Below, piece after piece: positions 1-12,228 of a DNA stretch of 64,000 nucleotides (position 1 is its first letter; every line of letters begins with the position of its first letter). A program made the translations under genes and the position numbers. The stretch is from Limonium bicolor (taxonomy: Eukaryota; Streptophyta; Magnoliopsida; Caryophyllales; Plumbaginaceae), in assembly GCA_023374045.1 (NCBI GenBank), contig CM041779.1:2418001-2482000 (forward strand), given 5' to 3'. The notes below the pieces were generated by a model. The model did no database searches, was not told the DNA's origin, and was given only the letters and a program-made list of their open reading frames with translations.

Positions 1-1648
1 CATAAATCATAAACACTGAATTTCCCACATTGTATTTGCCTTTGACCTGCAAATACACTCAACAATACATATGCCTTTTACTAAGCCCTTGAGAGCATTC
101 TTCTAAGTCATTTTCCCTTGGCTCCTTAAATCATTTTCATAAGCAATATAAGCTCATTTCTCCTAAGACTTTAAACCATATTAGGTTAGCACATTTACCT
201 CTTTTGCCCACAAACTTCTTTCTTGTTGCCTTGACTAAATTGGCAAGGCTTTTGGTTGCTTGTCAACTTCTAAACATTGTACAAATAATAGAATGAGTAT
301 TCAAGCATTATGCTTCATCTCATTGCAAACCCTAGTTACATATATTATCTTAACATATTAAGGTAATTGTTTTACCTTTGAATGGAAAGAGAGCTTGAAT
401 GAGTATCAAGAGAGGACTCCTCCTAGCCCTTGGAAGATTCAAATGAAGCTAAAACAAGCAAGGTAAAAACACCATTGTGAGGTGAATTTTCGGACAACAC
501 AAAACATGGAGGAAACATCATTTTTCTTTGAGTTTCCTTACCTTGAAGCAAAGGAGAACAATAACATGTGAAAAGGTGAGCTCAAGCTCCATCAATGGTG
601 AATCTCCTTGGCACCGAAATGAGGCTTTTGAAGATTTGAAAAGATAGAAGTGTAGAGCTTGCTCCAACTAGAAGAATGGTGGTCTTGAAATTGAATTTGG
701 ACCATGGAGCTAGGAGTTACAAGAGATCAAAGATGGAGTTTAATGGTGGTGGTGGTGTAGTATTACCGTGAAAGAGAGGAAGAAGATGGAGTTGGAACCG
801 TGGGAATGCAAGAAGGAAAGAGAGAATGAAGATAAGTTTGCCTTTTTAAGAGATATTATGTAATAAAGCAAATAGTAACTTGCTTTATCATTAGTTATTT
901 GTTTTGTTAACTTACAAGGTGATGACTCACCTCATAAAAACCGGCCCCCATTAGTAGTCTAGGGGTGTTTTGGTCTTTGTTGACCAATTAACTTACTTAT
1001 AATAACATATGTTACAAACTAGCTTATTAAAGTTACTATTCACTAAAACAAGGCACATAGATGTGAAATTTTTGATTTCCCATTGATATAGACTTCCAAA
1101 TGTGATACTATATAGTACACATGTTAACTAAAGAGTAATGATGGACATTTAGCCATACAAAACTCATTTACAAGACAATTTTTCAAAAACGTGCTTTAAG
1201 ACTCCTTAAAGCACATTTTGTGTTTTAACCTGTTTTCAAGCTTGGTTTTCTTTGGTAATTGATTTAATATGTTCATTAACATATTTATAAGGTATAGGTA
1301 TGACCATTAGGTCTTATACAAATTTATCCCAAGCTTAGAGCACATTTTGCTCTTATTAACTTTAAGGTATTTTCTTGTGTTTATTTGGTTTAACTGTCTA
1401 CCAAAGTTTCTAAGGACTTAATTTGCCTTGTTAAATCATAATTGACTATTATTTAGTCTTGGTAGGTTCTTTGGGTCCTAACCAAGTTCACTCCAAGCTT
1501 AAAGCATGTTTTTGCTCAAACTGTATCTTAGTGCTTTATTGCATTTTACTATGGTTTAAATTGTTCACTGATGTTTCTAAGGCACTTTTTAGCCTTTACA
1601 TACCATAGTTTGATATTTAAACCACATATCAAGGTTTGGGGTATTTCA
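1..1648 (-). mobile_element. 3' LTR of Ty3/gypsy element A (cut by window edge)
   Basis: The right end reads GGGGTATTTCA and is followed directly by a polypurine tract, so on the minus strand this is an LTR starting TGAAATACCCC. Its other end lies left of the window. The stretch holds no coding sequence. Near 1190-1220 and 1335 it carries copies of a motif around GTGCTTTAAG / TTAAAGCACA that recurs in the U3 of LTRs B, C and D. Its layout resembles LTR B although the sequence has diverged. Confidence 0.8.
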
Positions 1649-1663
1649 ATCTACCCCCCTTAA
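1649..1663 (-). other. Polypurine tract of element A
   Basis: On the minus strand this reads TAAGGGGGGTAGAT immediately before the LTR start TGAAATACC. Position and composition match the plus-strand primer of LTR retrotransposons. It fixes the element's orientation (minus) and the exact LTR boundary at 1648. Confidence 0.85.
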
Positions 1664-1767
1664 AAGAACTTCGTCCTCGAAGTTTACCCTTCCCACACAT
1701 CTTGGATTAGAATACGGGGATTACTTATAGAAATAAAACTTCCATAACCAAACACACTTTACATCAC

Positions 1768-2035
1768 AACCTCGGACTTAATGGTCCGGGTAACACATTC
1801 ACATCCATACATAACATAACATATTCACAAGATAACCTCGGACTCAATGGTCCGGGTATCTTAACAACATTTACACATACATAACAACCCTTAGACTCTC
1901 TGGTCTTGGGTAACATAACAATATTTAGACACATAGGTCTTGATAGCATAACAGCCTTTAGACACATAGGTCTATGTAACACAACACATTTAGACTCATA
2001 GGTCTTAATAGCATACACTTTTAGAACTCAAGGTC
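1768..2035. repeat. Degenerate short tandem repeats, 3' UTR of element A
   Basis: A unit of roughly 50-70 bp is repeated about six times with decay. The first copies contain CTCGGACT-n-ATGGTCCGGGT, a small dyad. Later copies change to TTAGACAC-ATAGGTCT, which keeps the self-complementary character. It lies between the terminal polypurine tract and a second internal one. Confidence 0.6.
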
Positions 2036-2974
2036 AAAATAACATTTATTACACATACCACACAACATGTCATAGCATGTATAACAATCAAAAATATCTT
2101 TGATATACACTGTGATCCCGCAGAACCCGGTCGCGATGGACACCTTCCGTCCCCGTGCCTTTGGGAGATCAAAACAATCACTTAAATTTAAAATTTCCTT
2201 GCGAGGTTAAGTAAGAGAACTTTAATTTTGTAAAGTATCTATCGACGTTTTATAAGTACCAATTGAAAATCCTTTTGAAAACACACACAACTCCAAGTCC
2301 AACTTATGCTCTTTGCTTCTTTTCTTAGCGTGGTTATTTGTGACCACTTATAGGGAGCTTCAAGAGTCATCCAACCCTGATGTGATCAGCATCAATGTTG
2401 AACTATCCTTCCACCCAATTTGTGTTCGGCTTCCCTTGATCGCATGCAAATCAAGTTCCACCTCCCACTTCATTTTCAAGCATCAAATAAATCACTCATT
2501 TCCAATTTTCTATCTTTTAATCATTCTAATCATGATCATAACATCTCCAAGGAATAGAACTCCGCCTATCAGTTACCTCCATTCACTTAATCTTGTTACC
2601 TAGGGAACCTTATCCTCATTAGGTTTTATATCGGTCTCATACCCTTCCATGAGTCACTATATAGTATATATATATACACATATATTTTATCAAAATACAA
2701 CACACCATTTCACATTTATACACTGTCGGGGTTTTTGTTCCCCGGGAGTTTCTCTACTCCCCACACTTGTACTATCACACACAACTGTTAATAAATCAAC
2801 ACACTTATCACAATGGTATTCGCATCATCTGTGCGCAATTACCACAATTAAACCATGAATGGATGTGTATGTTTACGTAACACACACACCAATCATCAAA
2901 ACAAATTATTTTATGCTATGCACAACATAAGTCACGTACACTTGTACGGTAATACACACTAAGTGGTTTTGCGC

Positions 2975-2990
2975 TCTACCCCCCTTAAAA
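2975..2990 (-). other. Second polypurine-like tract of element A
   Basis: Minus strand TTTTAAGGGGGGTAGA, nearly the same as the terminal tract but 1.3 kb inside the element and just after the chromodomain tail stop. Elements B (12174) and C (22071) have the same arrangement. Confidence 0.6.
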
Positions 2991-3012
2991 GGGATTACGC
3001 CCACGTAATCAA

Positions 3013-3068
3013 TCACTAAACATTTGCTTAAAATGTTCTGCCGTCGTGAAGTGTTTTAACTTCCACGC
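3013..3068 (-). pseudogene. Chromodomain tail remnant of pol, element A
   Basis: The minus frame ending at 3013 reads about 19 residues that align loosely with the last residues of the chromodomain of element B (a Trp and alternating charged residues, then an aromatic and a stop). In-frame stops occur just upstream and nothing of integrase or RT precedes it. I infer an ancient internal deletion that left only the C-terminal tip. The match is short, so this is tentative. Confidence 0.35.
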
Positions 3069-5695
3069 GGTCTATTACACAATGGATTCTGATTAGAGGA
3101 TCTTAACCATATTGGTGGTTTAGTTCCTAAACCAAGAATTCTCATTGGAGTTTGTTTAAACTCTTAGTTGGTTTTGATTCTGGCCTGTTAGGCTTCTAGG
3201 CGTTAATAATTAGCCATTCACTCATGTTCACCATGTACATTCAACACTTGAATCACTGGCTCACTAGTTTCTGCTGCGAAACTCTAGTAACTGTAGAGCT
3301 TAATTGCCCCTTTTTGTTATTCTTACTGTATTGTACATCCCCAATTGTCACCTTCATCTTGGTAACAATGGTTTCTCAACCGACGTGTGGTATCTTTTAC
3401 CGTTAGCGAATTTGGTGAGTTATAAACTTTCTATCCACTTCCATAACAATTTACTGTGTAAATAGTTATGTATTTCACAATGATTGACTTGTTCCCTTCC
3501 GACTTACTGTCGGTTGAGATTGAGCTACTACCTAGTGTGTAGTGCTCTCTCAGCTATTTACAACATTTGGGGTATATTCCATACCGATATTTGGCAGTTA
3601 GTGCTACTGTAGTCACTTACTGTTAATCATATCTCCACATTTGGTTTTGTACAAGTACTTTTTTATTGGTGCGGCCTTGCATTTCCTATGCATCGGCCAT
3701 TATAACATTATTGCTCCACAATTAACATGTTTCCAATTCCTAGCTATCCCACTCGATCATTACTGCGCAAGTGCAATACCAAAACACTCAGTCATACAGA
3801 GTGCAGAGGCGTAAACTCTTGACAGTAAATCCCTTATGCGACTCGCCATGGAATTCACACTGAGTTCCTCATCACATAGTACCTACCACTGGCTTATTGC
3901 CCAGTCTGTTTAACATCGCTTACCTTGCATCTCCACAGAGTTTAACTCATAACTGGTCTTATCTGCCACATTATTACTCAATAACATTGATACAACGGTC
4001 GCCGGCCGCGAACCGTGCTCTTACTCATTGCATAACAATAACTTACATGGTATTTACTGTCACATTAACTTCCACACCTATACTTATATCATTCACATTA
4101 TGGTTCGTCATTCATTTGGATGACTACCGAATGCTCCTTGAGCATTGATCATTCAAGTCACAAGCCGGTATTATTCAGCTTGGTGTTTCACTTTATACAC
4201 ACATACTACTAAACTAACTGCTCTCAAATCGTAATAATATTGTCCACAGCATATTTCTTGAGCTTGGTACACATAACTACCGCTCCAGCGGTTTCACAAT
4301 ATCGAGAGGTATCCCCATTCTTAGTGCAGTGGTTTCTCCACTCTATTCACTTATATAACATAAACTTCTGCAATCAATCTAATTTACATAACACATTTTA
4401 TTTGTGGCTTAAGAGCTTTACTGCTTCGAGCTCTGTCCATTGTGGACGGTTCACACACATGTACTTCTCTGTACAACATTACATGGTTTGGATATTATAT
4501 TGAGCTCCATGACAAGGTCGTTGCATTCCGTTTCCTTTCATGGATGCCCCTTAGGATTGTCAGTCCGTCTCCTGACAACTTATGTCTAAACTGGGTGTTA
4601 GTTTCAACCCTTATGCTTCTATCATGTCATTTCGTTTCATACAATTATCGTTGATTGTGAACACCCTTCAAGGATTGCTCCTGGGTGTTGCTAAGTTATG
4701 CCTTACATCTGGTTCACGCTTATTGGTATACTCAGTTAGCCACGTTTGCGTTCTTAACTGGCTTATTATCTTCTTCTGTGAAGATCAACATTTCCTGGTA
4801 GTGTAGGTACCCCTTCTGGGAGTCTTATCCCGTTCATTGCACACTAATGTGTCCACATTAGGCATCTGCCTTGCCATGCACAGGCTGGTTCACCAATTCA
4901 GCTATCATGTTTACACCTCGGGATTCTTAAGACATATGTGATGTCTTTACATAACAGTTAGTGCACTTCGCACCTCCTACTCTTAAACATTTCCTTGAAA
5001 TGAATTCACTAATTCCTTTGGTCTCGTTAACTTAACTAGGTTCCTTTACTTCAACCATTCATGGTAATCCTTAGCTCCTGTTTGACTTATACTGCTGACC
5101 GTAGTATGGAGTCGACTACTTCCCGTGTTCCGGACTCTACTTGTATACATATGTGGGGTACCCTACTGATACATTGCTACTTGCCCAACTAACCCATAAG
5201 TAGGTCTGCCAGGCCCACAAGCTCCTATCGGAGTGCGGTCGTCCCACATTACAGTTGGTACACTTGTAGTGTCCGTCACACGCCTAGGTGAAGTATTCTG
5301 TTGTCAACTCCCTTATATTGTCCCTTGACAATATACATTCCGTGCTTCCCGAACTTAATTGAGGGAAAGTTTATCCACTGTTGTATCTTTATCAACTGCC
5401 CTTGGTTTTACTGGTTTGGTTTAGAAGAAGGTTAGAAAGAAGTATTGGTTTGAAAAAAATCTGGTTTTGAAAGAAAAGAGTTTGAAATAAATCTGAGTTT
5501 GAAAGAAAATTTTCATGGTTTCACAACATCTTCTTACCCTAACCAAGTCTAGCTTCTCGCTGACTGGTGTACTTACAATTACAGAGGTTAGGCTGTTAAG
5601 CCCTTCCATGGTCATAATGATCACACTTAACTTCGTGGTACTTTACCAAGCACTTTGTAGTTGTTAAAACTTCCCCGAACAGCCCTGTTATAGCA

Positions 5696-5715
5696 GCACT
5701 TGCCAGGGCAAGTGC
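5696..5715. other. Perfect 20-nt palindromic hairpin, element A
   Basis: GCACTTGCCAGGGCAAGTGC has a 9-bp perfect stem with a 2-nt loop. The same GCACTTGC / GCAAGTGC arms occur twice in element C at 24187-24264, also between the primer-site side and the shared non-coding blocks. A structural RNA element is possible. Confidence 0.6.
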
Positions 5716-6520
5716 CATGTTAACTGGCTATCGGTTCAACACATACCGGTTGTGGTATTGTTTTTACCCGCACTGTCATCAGTGGCCTTGTTGGCCCTCA
5801 CTTGATCTTACAGTCTTGATAATAATTCCTCCGGATGACTTCTCACTGTCTTTACATGATAATCACTAACTAGGGTGTTTCCCATTCTGGAAGACCCTAT
5901 TTTTTGTATTGTTTCCTCTTCGTAGCCCGTTCTACGCATTGTCGTGGTTGCTGAGACTTGTCTCTTGTTTGGGCACTACGTTGTAGTTCCTTTGTCGGTT
6001 GGTATACCGTTGGTGTATTATTTATCAACTGTGGTCCCGTAGACACTCGTCTCGGGTTTTATTAATCCACTTCTTGCCCGTTGCACGGTTGGTGCGTTGC
6101 AAGCTGGTTATCCTCGATTGCTCGGCATGTCGACCCAGGTTGCCGGAAATTCTATTCTTCTATACACTGATTCTTCACTCTTCGCTATGAAATGCGGTTA
6201 ACACTGTTTAGATGGGAACCGTCTCCGGGATTCCCAGTTTTCGGGATCTGCCGTATGACAGGTTCACCGTACCTTTAGAGGTGTTTAATAACAGCCAGAT
6301 CGGGTATTCCCGAGTAAGAGGGGACTTCCATCTCTCTGGCGTTGTTTCCCAAGTTATATAGCAGGGATTGTGGAGGGCGGGTTGGATATTGTAGGTTTCC
6401 AGTACACACTTGTAATACCTAACTAGCGTATCTCTCACACTATCACTCAACCCTTAACCCAAAGTACTAAAATCCTAACTCGGTACTTCCTAAGCTCGGT
6501 AATTCAGTCATCAGCGACTT

Positions 6521-6533
6521 CGCTCTGATACCA
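6521..6533 (-). other. Primer binding site (tRNA-iMet), element A
   Basis: On the minus strand TGGTATCAGAGCG follows the LTR end TGTTACA after a 5-nt spacer. This is the plant initiator-Met tRNA 3' complement (TGGTATCAGAGC). It fixes 6539 as the LTR/internal border and shows that the LTR on its right is the 5' LTR. Confidence 0.85.
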
Positions 6534-6538
6534 CTTTT

Positions 6539-7837
6539 TGTAACACCCCATCCAACAACAAACACATAACAACAGTCTGCAGCGGAAAATATACTTCTTC
6601 ACATTACTTAACTTGTTGGTGTTACACGCCGTTAACCACCCTCGTGGCTAACAAGGCTATTACATATACATTGTACCGGTCTGATGGACTAGATTCCGAG
6701 CGTCTACACATTACTGACCCTTCCGTTAACAATAGAAACAACATACACCTTCCAACTGTACCGAGTATTCACAAACTAGTGCCGATAACAATTTCGGTCT
6801 TACGACACCTACTGTATATGTACAACTTAAATGATTACCCATGCACAAACGACTACCCCGTCCTACTCTCGAACGGCTTCCAGCTCCTTGTACCTGAAAT
6901 AGGAAAAGAAGAGAAAGGGTGGCCCCCAAGGGGCTCAACACCTTTGCTGGTATGGTAATCCCGCACCCGCATGCTACCGGGCCACGCACAACTAATTGTC
7001 GTCTTAGCATGCGATTGATTTTATTTGAATCATGCATGTGAACTTAAACACACAACACATAACATTCTGCCTCAATGGGCTCAACAAACAGTTAGCACAT
7101 CCTTACTTGATAAGTCACTCATGGTATTCATTACCCCTAGAGTGTTTCTCCTCTAATGGAGCTACTTCCTTAATAGACGACACTTACCCATTAATCGGGT
7201 TATCCTTAAACGCCTTTTATCACAAACTGGGATTCATTTCCATGATCCACATTCTCCACATTTTACAACATATAACATACACTACATAACAACACCTTTC
7301 ACGTTACAACGTGCACATAACAACATCGCAATAGAAATTGCATTACAACAACAACACATATCATAACGGGAGCGATTCTCTTAGGAACCGACCCAAACAT
7401 AGTTAATTCACTGGTGAGCCTAGAGAATGATGTCACCCTCATGATAAACTCGTTATACAGCACTCATTACCGTCCTAATAGTTGGACAAGTAACTTAGGT
7501 TAAGATGGTTCGGATATGGTGACCCGAATACACCACATAAACACATGTTCCCCCTAAACCGATCATAAGTCAGAATAGCTAAGCTTTGGAGTAAGCTAAT
7601 GGGAGATCATAACCCGTGAGGGAAACAGCCATAACAGAGAGAAGGGTAAGGCTAAGAAGGATACCCACTCCCAAACAACGCGCGACCGGCCTAACCGGAT
7701 TCCTCACCACTGTTAGTACATACTTACTTTTAGATGTTAGTTAGAACCCCACCATGGAGTCTATCACATCTACACACCATACAGTATTACAACTGGGTTA
7801 AACATACAAGGGAGATCTCTACATTGACATACACATA
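6539..7837 (-). mobile_element. 5' LTR of element A, U5-side fragment
   Basis: It starts TGTAACACCCC (LTR end on the minus strand) next to the primer site. It has GCAGCGGAA about 45 bp in, as LTR B does, and the conserved hairpin at 6631-6652. After 1.3 kb it stops where LTR B begins with its own TGTAACACCCC, so I read element B as inserted into LTR A. The remainder of LTR A is not seen in the window. Confidence 0.65.
6631..6652 (-). other. U5 hairpin, LTR A
   Basis: A 9-bp stem (plus strand GTTAACCAC with GTGGCTAAC) and a CCTC loop; the single A/C mismatch becomes a U-G wobble in the minus-strand RNA. It lies 92 nt from the LTR end, as do its counterparts in LTRs B, C and D (108-112 nt). 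Confidence 0.6.
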
Positions 7838-7945
7838 TGTAACACCCCAACCGCTAATCCTATGCTTACCGTCTAATCGTCCTATTAATCCTACGAGTTC
7901 GCAGCGGAATTATTACATACTTACTACGGCGGGTGAAACAATGCC

Positions 7946-7967
7946 GCTAACCGCCCATACGGCTAGC
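7946..7967 (-). other. U5 hairpin, LTR B
   Basis: An 8-bp stem (GCTAACCG with CGGCTAGC, one U-G wobble in the minus-strand RNA) around a CCCATA loop, 108 nt from the LTR end. It is the positional counterpart of the hairpins in LTRs A, C and D. Confidence 0.6.
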
Positions 7968-9375
7968 TAGGCTACTAATACTTACAGTAACGGTCTGATG
8001 AACATAACGTACCGAGCTACTAATTACTTACCAAAATACCATATACCGAATACTTACATCAATGGATCACCGAGTATTAAAGTATTACATTACATCCTTT
8101 ACCACACTTCCCAAAAGAATGAGTTTCTATCTTTTCCTCACCTATACCAATTCCCTTCCATCAATATCCAAAAAGGTGTACCCCATGGTACACCGGCTAA
8201 TCAAAAACTGTAGCCATGTACTACTTAGTACACCCATCATAAATTCATTGTTTACAAACCAAAAGAAAGACAAGGAAATTAAACTTCAACTCTCCTAGTC
8301 TTCATCCTTCACGGGTACCTGCGTGTAGTAAAAATGGTGCCCCAAGGGGTTCAGCAAACGCTGCATATGGACTCCGCATATACCGCGTGCTAGCTAGGGC
8401 ACGCCGACTATTTGACGTCCACTAAACATGCATTTTTTATTTCATACATACATGCTTTTCAACATCATACATGCTATACAATTCATTACACAATTCAAGG
8501 CAACAATGTAGTAGCACACAACTTACTTACCTTCGCAAGGTTAGCCAAATTATGCATCCGGGTTAATCGGAATGCTTTAGTCTTTTACTCATTACTCACT
8601 TTTCCTTACCTACAATTACTTACTTTCAATTACTTTACTTACTCATTCTTACTTACTTACTTATACTCAAGTTAAGTCGTCGGGACCTCCGGCCTTGGGG
8701 ACTACACCGTCCCACATCCGGGATTTACTTGACTCACCAATCCGGGATGCTACCCACTTAAGGGATTTGGGCCGCGGACCAGTTTAAGAGTCAGGAATTG
8801 GAGCCAACCTCTCGTGACTCCGCATCCTCACGCGTGGCCAAAACTATATCGGACTTCTACTCATTCCAATTTAATTACCATTTTAAGTTAGGATGGTTAG
8901 CTTGTTAGGAATAAGTTAGAAGTCCAAACACAATAAATAACGGTCACGGTACAATACAACATACATACGCACATCCATTATCATCCATACATTTCATGAA
9001 TTATACAAACTAAGATTTAAGAAAATATTCACAAACATACAACACTACATATTCACAAGTATGCATATTAACTCCGATTCGTGCATTTATCTTATTTGGT
9101 GATCAATTAGCACACAACACACAAATCAGAGTAACCAAGATAGCATACGGGGCATGAGGAATCCATACCGTTCACCGTTGTACGTGATTCCAAACGTCCT
9201 TCGGTGTCACAAATCAAATCCTATTATACACATACAATTAAATGATTAATCTAACTATCATTACTTAACTCTTACTTACTATGTCCTTATACTTCTTACA
9301 CTTACACCTTACTTACTCATTTTCCTTTACTTAAGTTTCTATCTTCTTGCTTAAGGTTTGCATGCTTACTTACAT

Positions 9376-9421
9376 GTACATATACATATATATATGGGTA
9401 TACATATATATATATATATAC
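9376..9421. repeat. AT dinucleotide microsatellite
   Basis: Alternating TA/CATA runs, including an uninterrupted (AT)n stretch near 9405-9421, inside LTR B. Confidence 0.8.
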
Positions 9422-9462
9422 AATTATTACTTAGATTAAAATATTTTTTTTTGTGTAAGTAT

Positions 9463-9945
9463 AGGGCCGTCCGACCCACCGTCCGACCCAAGCCCTGGGT
9501 CGGACCATTCCAGTAAGTTTCGTTCCCAGAAAATTACCCTGTCCGACCCAGCACTATTCCGTCCGACCCATACCCTCTGGGTCGGACCATTCCAGAAGGT
9601 TTTGGGTCTCGAGTCTAAGCTCCGTCCGACCCACGTCCGACTCACCGTCTGGGTCGGACGAAGTCAGAAACTTCGACCACTATATTTTTTGCCTGTCCGA
9701 CCCACGTCCGATCCACGGCCCTGGGTGGACCATTACAGAAGGTTTACGATTGTTTAATTAAGCCATGTCCGACCCACGTCCGACTCACGGCTCTGGGTCG
9801 ACCATTACAGAAAGTCTTTAAGCCATGTCCGACCCACGTCCGACTCACGGCTCTGGGTCGGACCATTCCAGAAAGACTGGTTCTCGTTTCTTAAGCCCCG
9901 TCCGACCCACGTCCGACTCACCGTCTGGGTCGGACGGTTCCAGAA
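9463..9945. repeat. GC-rich dyad repeat cluster in LTR B
   Basis: About a dozen copies of CGTCCGACCCA and its inverse TGGGTCGGAC are arranged in irregular units of about 60-85 bp, with a shared phrase around CCATTCCAGAA. It is far more GC-rich than the rest of the LTR. Comparable clusters with a different core occur in the solo LTR at 58253 (GTCCGAAC) and at 20520-20840 (GCCGGACAT). Confidence 0.75.
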
Positions 9946-11797
9946 CCTTGTTACAGATTTTGTTTTTCCTTCCCAATTTCACCCATTGCTTCCCCAATCT
10001 TCCCACATACATCCTAACATGTTTTTGTGCAATTTAAACACCCTAAACCATACTAATTCATTTCCTAATTCATTGCACAACTTTATACTCATTCACTCAC
10101 CTAATTTTCTAAGTTTCAACTCACACTTTCACTAGTTGTTTCCTAGTTGTGTTTTGCTACAGATTTTAACACTAACACTCTCCATCTACAACTCCCTCTT
10201 CTAATGTCATTTCTAACACCTCTAATACATTACAACTACATTAACTATCTCTCCCCATCTTCCCTCTATCTATCTATCTTAAAATCTGTTACAACTTACA
10301 TCATTCACCTAGTTTATAATTCACTAAGTGTTCTAATTCTAGATAAATTTTGGCATAACCTTCCCTATATTTTTACACTCTCACCACATTGTTTTAAACA
10401 CATTTTCATTCATTCTCACCTGTTTATAAACATCAACCATATACACGCTCTCATATACAAATACTAATGTTAAAACAACATTAAGACCACTAAAATTTCC
10501 TGCACTCAACAACTAAATCCCAATCTGTTTTCAATAAGTTTTACACATCTTTTAAAGCTTCAAAATGCTTATATTCTCTTACACATTATACTACCAATGC
10601 ATTATCATTTTACAATACCAATTTCCATTTCTAAAAAATCTGTTACATTATACATATACATACCAAGTTATACAAAAGAGTATCCTTACCTTGTTCCATT
10701 CTTTCTTCCTCTCTCTCTCTCTACCGGTTTTCAAACCAAACCTCCAATGCTAGCCCATCAACATACATATTTTCAATACTCAAACTAACCTTAAACATCA
10801 TTTGAGTTCTAATGCAATTCTAGGGTTTAGAATTTATATTACCTTGCAAGGGTTTATAAAACACTTGGAGTAGCTCAAGAATGGTCTTTCCACCCCTTTC
10901 AAAATGCCAAAATCGGCTGGGCACAAGAGGAGCAAGCAAGGGTTTAGTTCACATTTTCGTTTTGCCCTCTAGGCTAGAAAAAGATGAAGTTTTTGAGAAT
11001 GTTTTTACCTTAAAAGAACAAGGAGAAGGAGGGCCTTCTAATGGTGGTGTTGAAACTCCAAATGGGGTATACCCATAAAATCGAAAGTGCTTGTTTTTGG
11101 ATTTTGGAAAGATGGAAATGTAGCTCTTGATGAGAGGATTACAATGGTGGTGTTTTTATAATTTTTGGAGAAGTTTGGAGAGAGTTACAAAGGAGAGAAG
11201 ATGGAGTTTGTGTTGGTTTTCTTCTTTCACCATGGAAGTCGATGGAGAGGTAGGAGAAGAAGAAAAGAGAGTGAGGGGGAAGGGTATTACGTGAGGGAAA
11301 AGAGAATAGGGAGGAGAGAGAGTGTAAAGTGAGAGTGAGGGAGTTTTATTATTTTGTCTTTTTGTACATAGAGAGGATAGGTGAGTGTGAGAGGGGCACA
11401 AAATCGACAGCCCACAGACCCACAAGGGTTTTAAAAATTCTTTTTACATTATTGGACACATAAGTTTGTGTTAATTATATTTCTACCCCACAACTTCCCG
11501 TTTTTGACAGTTTTTACTAATCTCTCGTTTTATTGATTTTATTGGTCCTAAAGCTTCACTAATATTTATTAATGATTATCTAGTTGACCAAAACTGTTAC
11601 GAGTCTATTTGACCCGCTTAAAGACACGTTTTCCCGGTTACCTCAAAAACGTGCTTTAAGGTTCGGTAGTGCTTTTAATCCATTTTAAGGATCCGTTTTC
11701 TTCGGGATCTGTTCCCTTATGATTATTTACACTTAATTAAGCTTCTAAATTACTTATTAGCCTAATTAATCACTACTTTTAATTACGGGGTATTTCA

Positions 11798-11812
11798 ATC
11801 TACCCCCCTTAG
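11798..11812 (-). other. Polypurine tract of element B
   Basis: Minus strand TAAGGGGGGTAGAT directly before the LTR start TGAAATACCCC. Confidence 0.85.
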
Positions 11813-12228
11813 AAACTTTGCCCTCAAAGTTGCTCAAGGTTAATAGTTTATTGCAAATCTACTCATTATGCAACCCAATTGCCATAATGTATCTTCCTAC
11901 ACCTATGAGGTGTTTACTTCTTTCACACCGCAAGCGTACACATTTCAAGCATCATACAATCCGCATACACAATTCAACATTTCATTCCTACCATACCACA
12001 ATACACAATGCACCATTACCATTCACAATACACATTACACCATACACCATACATTGCACATACACATTCATTACACATTACACATACATACACATCCATA
12101 CTAAATTCACTTGCACTACATGTGCCATACAAAATGCAATGCTTACCCCGAAGCAATGCTAGAGCAAAAGGGTTCTACCCCCCTTAAAAGGGGTACGACC
12201 CGTACCCGTATACTAAATGCTAGACTAA
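11813..12228. other. 3' UTR of element B, low-complexity
   Basis: No gene is visible. The middle (about 11980-12110) is a CA/TA-rich, CACATT-type simple-sequence stretch. A second polypurine-like tract follows at 12174-12189. Confidence 0.6.
12174..12193 (-). other. Second polypurine-like tract of element B
   Basis: TCTACCCCCCTTAAAAGGGG on the plus strand contains a palindromic CCCCTTAAAAGGGG core. It sits 36 nt beyond the pol stop codon and 0.38 kb from the LTR, the same layout as in A and C. Confidence 0.6.

Larger units (their letters stand above)
1649..6538 (-). mobile_element. Internal region of element A, non-coding (LARD-like)
   Basis: These 4.9 kb lie between a polypurine tract (left) and a tRNA-iMet primer site (right), so this is the full internal domain of an LTR element on the minus strand. 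I find no gag, protease, RT, RNase H or integrase in any frame; the open frames are short and unrelated to retroelement proteins. Only a chromodomain tail remnant remains, at 3013-3068. Several blocks (3761-3830, 5099-5315, the hairpin at 5696-5715) also occur in element C in the same order. This points to a non-autonomous derivative that relied on proteins made elsewhere. Confidence 0.7.
7838..11797 (-). mobile_element. 3' LTR of Ty3/gypsy element B, 3.96 kb
   Basis: It begins TGTAACACCCC and ends GGGGTATTTCA, followed by a polypurine tract, so it is the 3' LTR of a minus-strand element. Near the left end it has GCAGCGGAA, the conserved hairpin (7946-7967) and CAGCAAACGCTG. A GC-rich dyad cluster occupies 9463-9945 and an AT microsatellite lies around 9376-9421. 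The short open frames inside (for example 10147-10467) are AT-driven and look non-coding. Its U3 motif near 11590-11670 matches the LTR at the right edge of the window (63780-63880). Confidence 0.8.

Noticed and set aside
5099..5315. Coding interpretation of the block shared with 23196-23410
   Set aside because: The minus frame WDDRTPIGACGP... is open for only about 30 codons and breaks at different points in the two copies.
6521..6540. A tRNA gene at the TGGTATCAGAGC sites (6521 and 26191)
   Set aside because: Only the 3' complement of tRNA-iMet is present, next to LTR ends; it is a primer binding site, not a cloverleaf gene.
11156..11425. 89-codon minus frame in LTR B
   Set aside because: A Ser/Pro/Leu-rich frame produced by a GA-rich plus strand; no domain.
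6539..11797. A single 5.3-kb LTR shared by A and B in tandem
   Set aside because: A second complete LTR end (TGTAACACCCC, GCAGCGGAA, hairpin) begins at 7838, so two LTRs are present.
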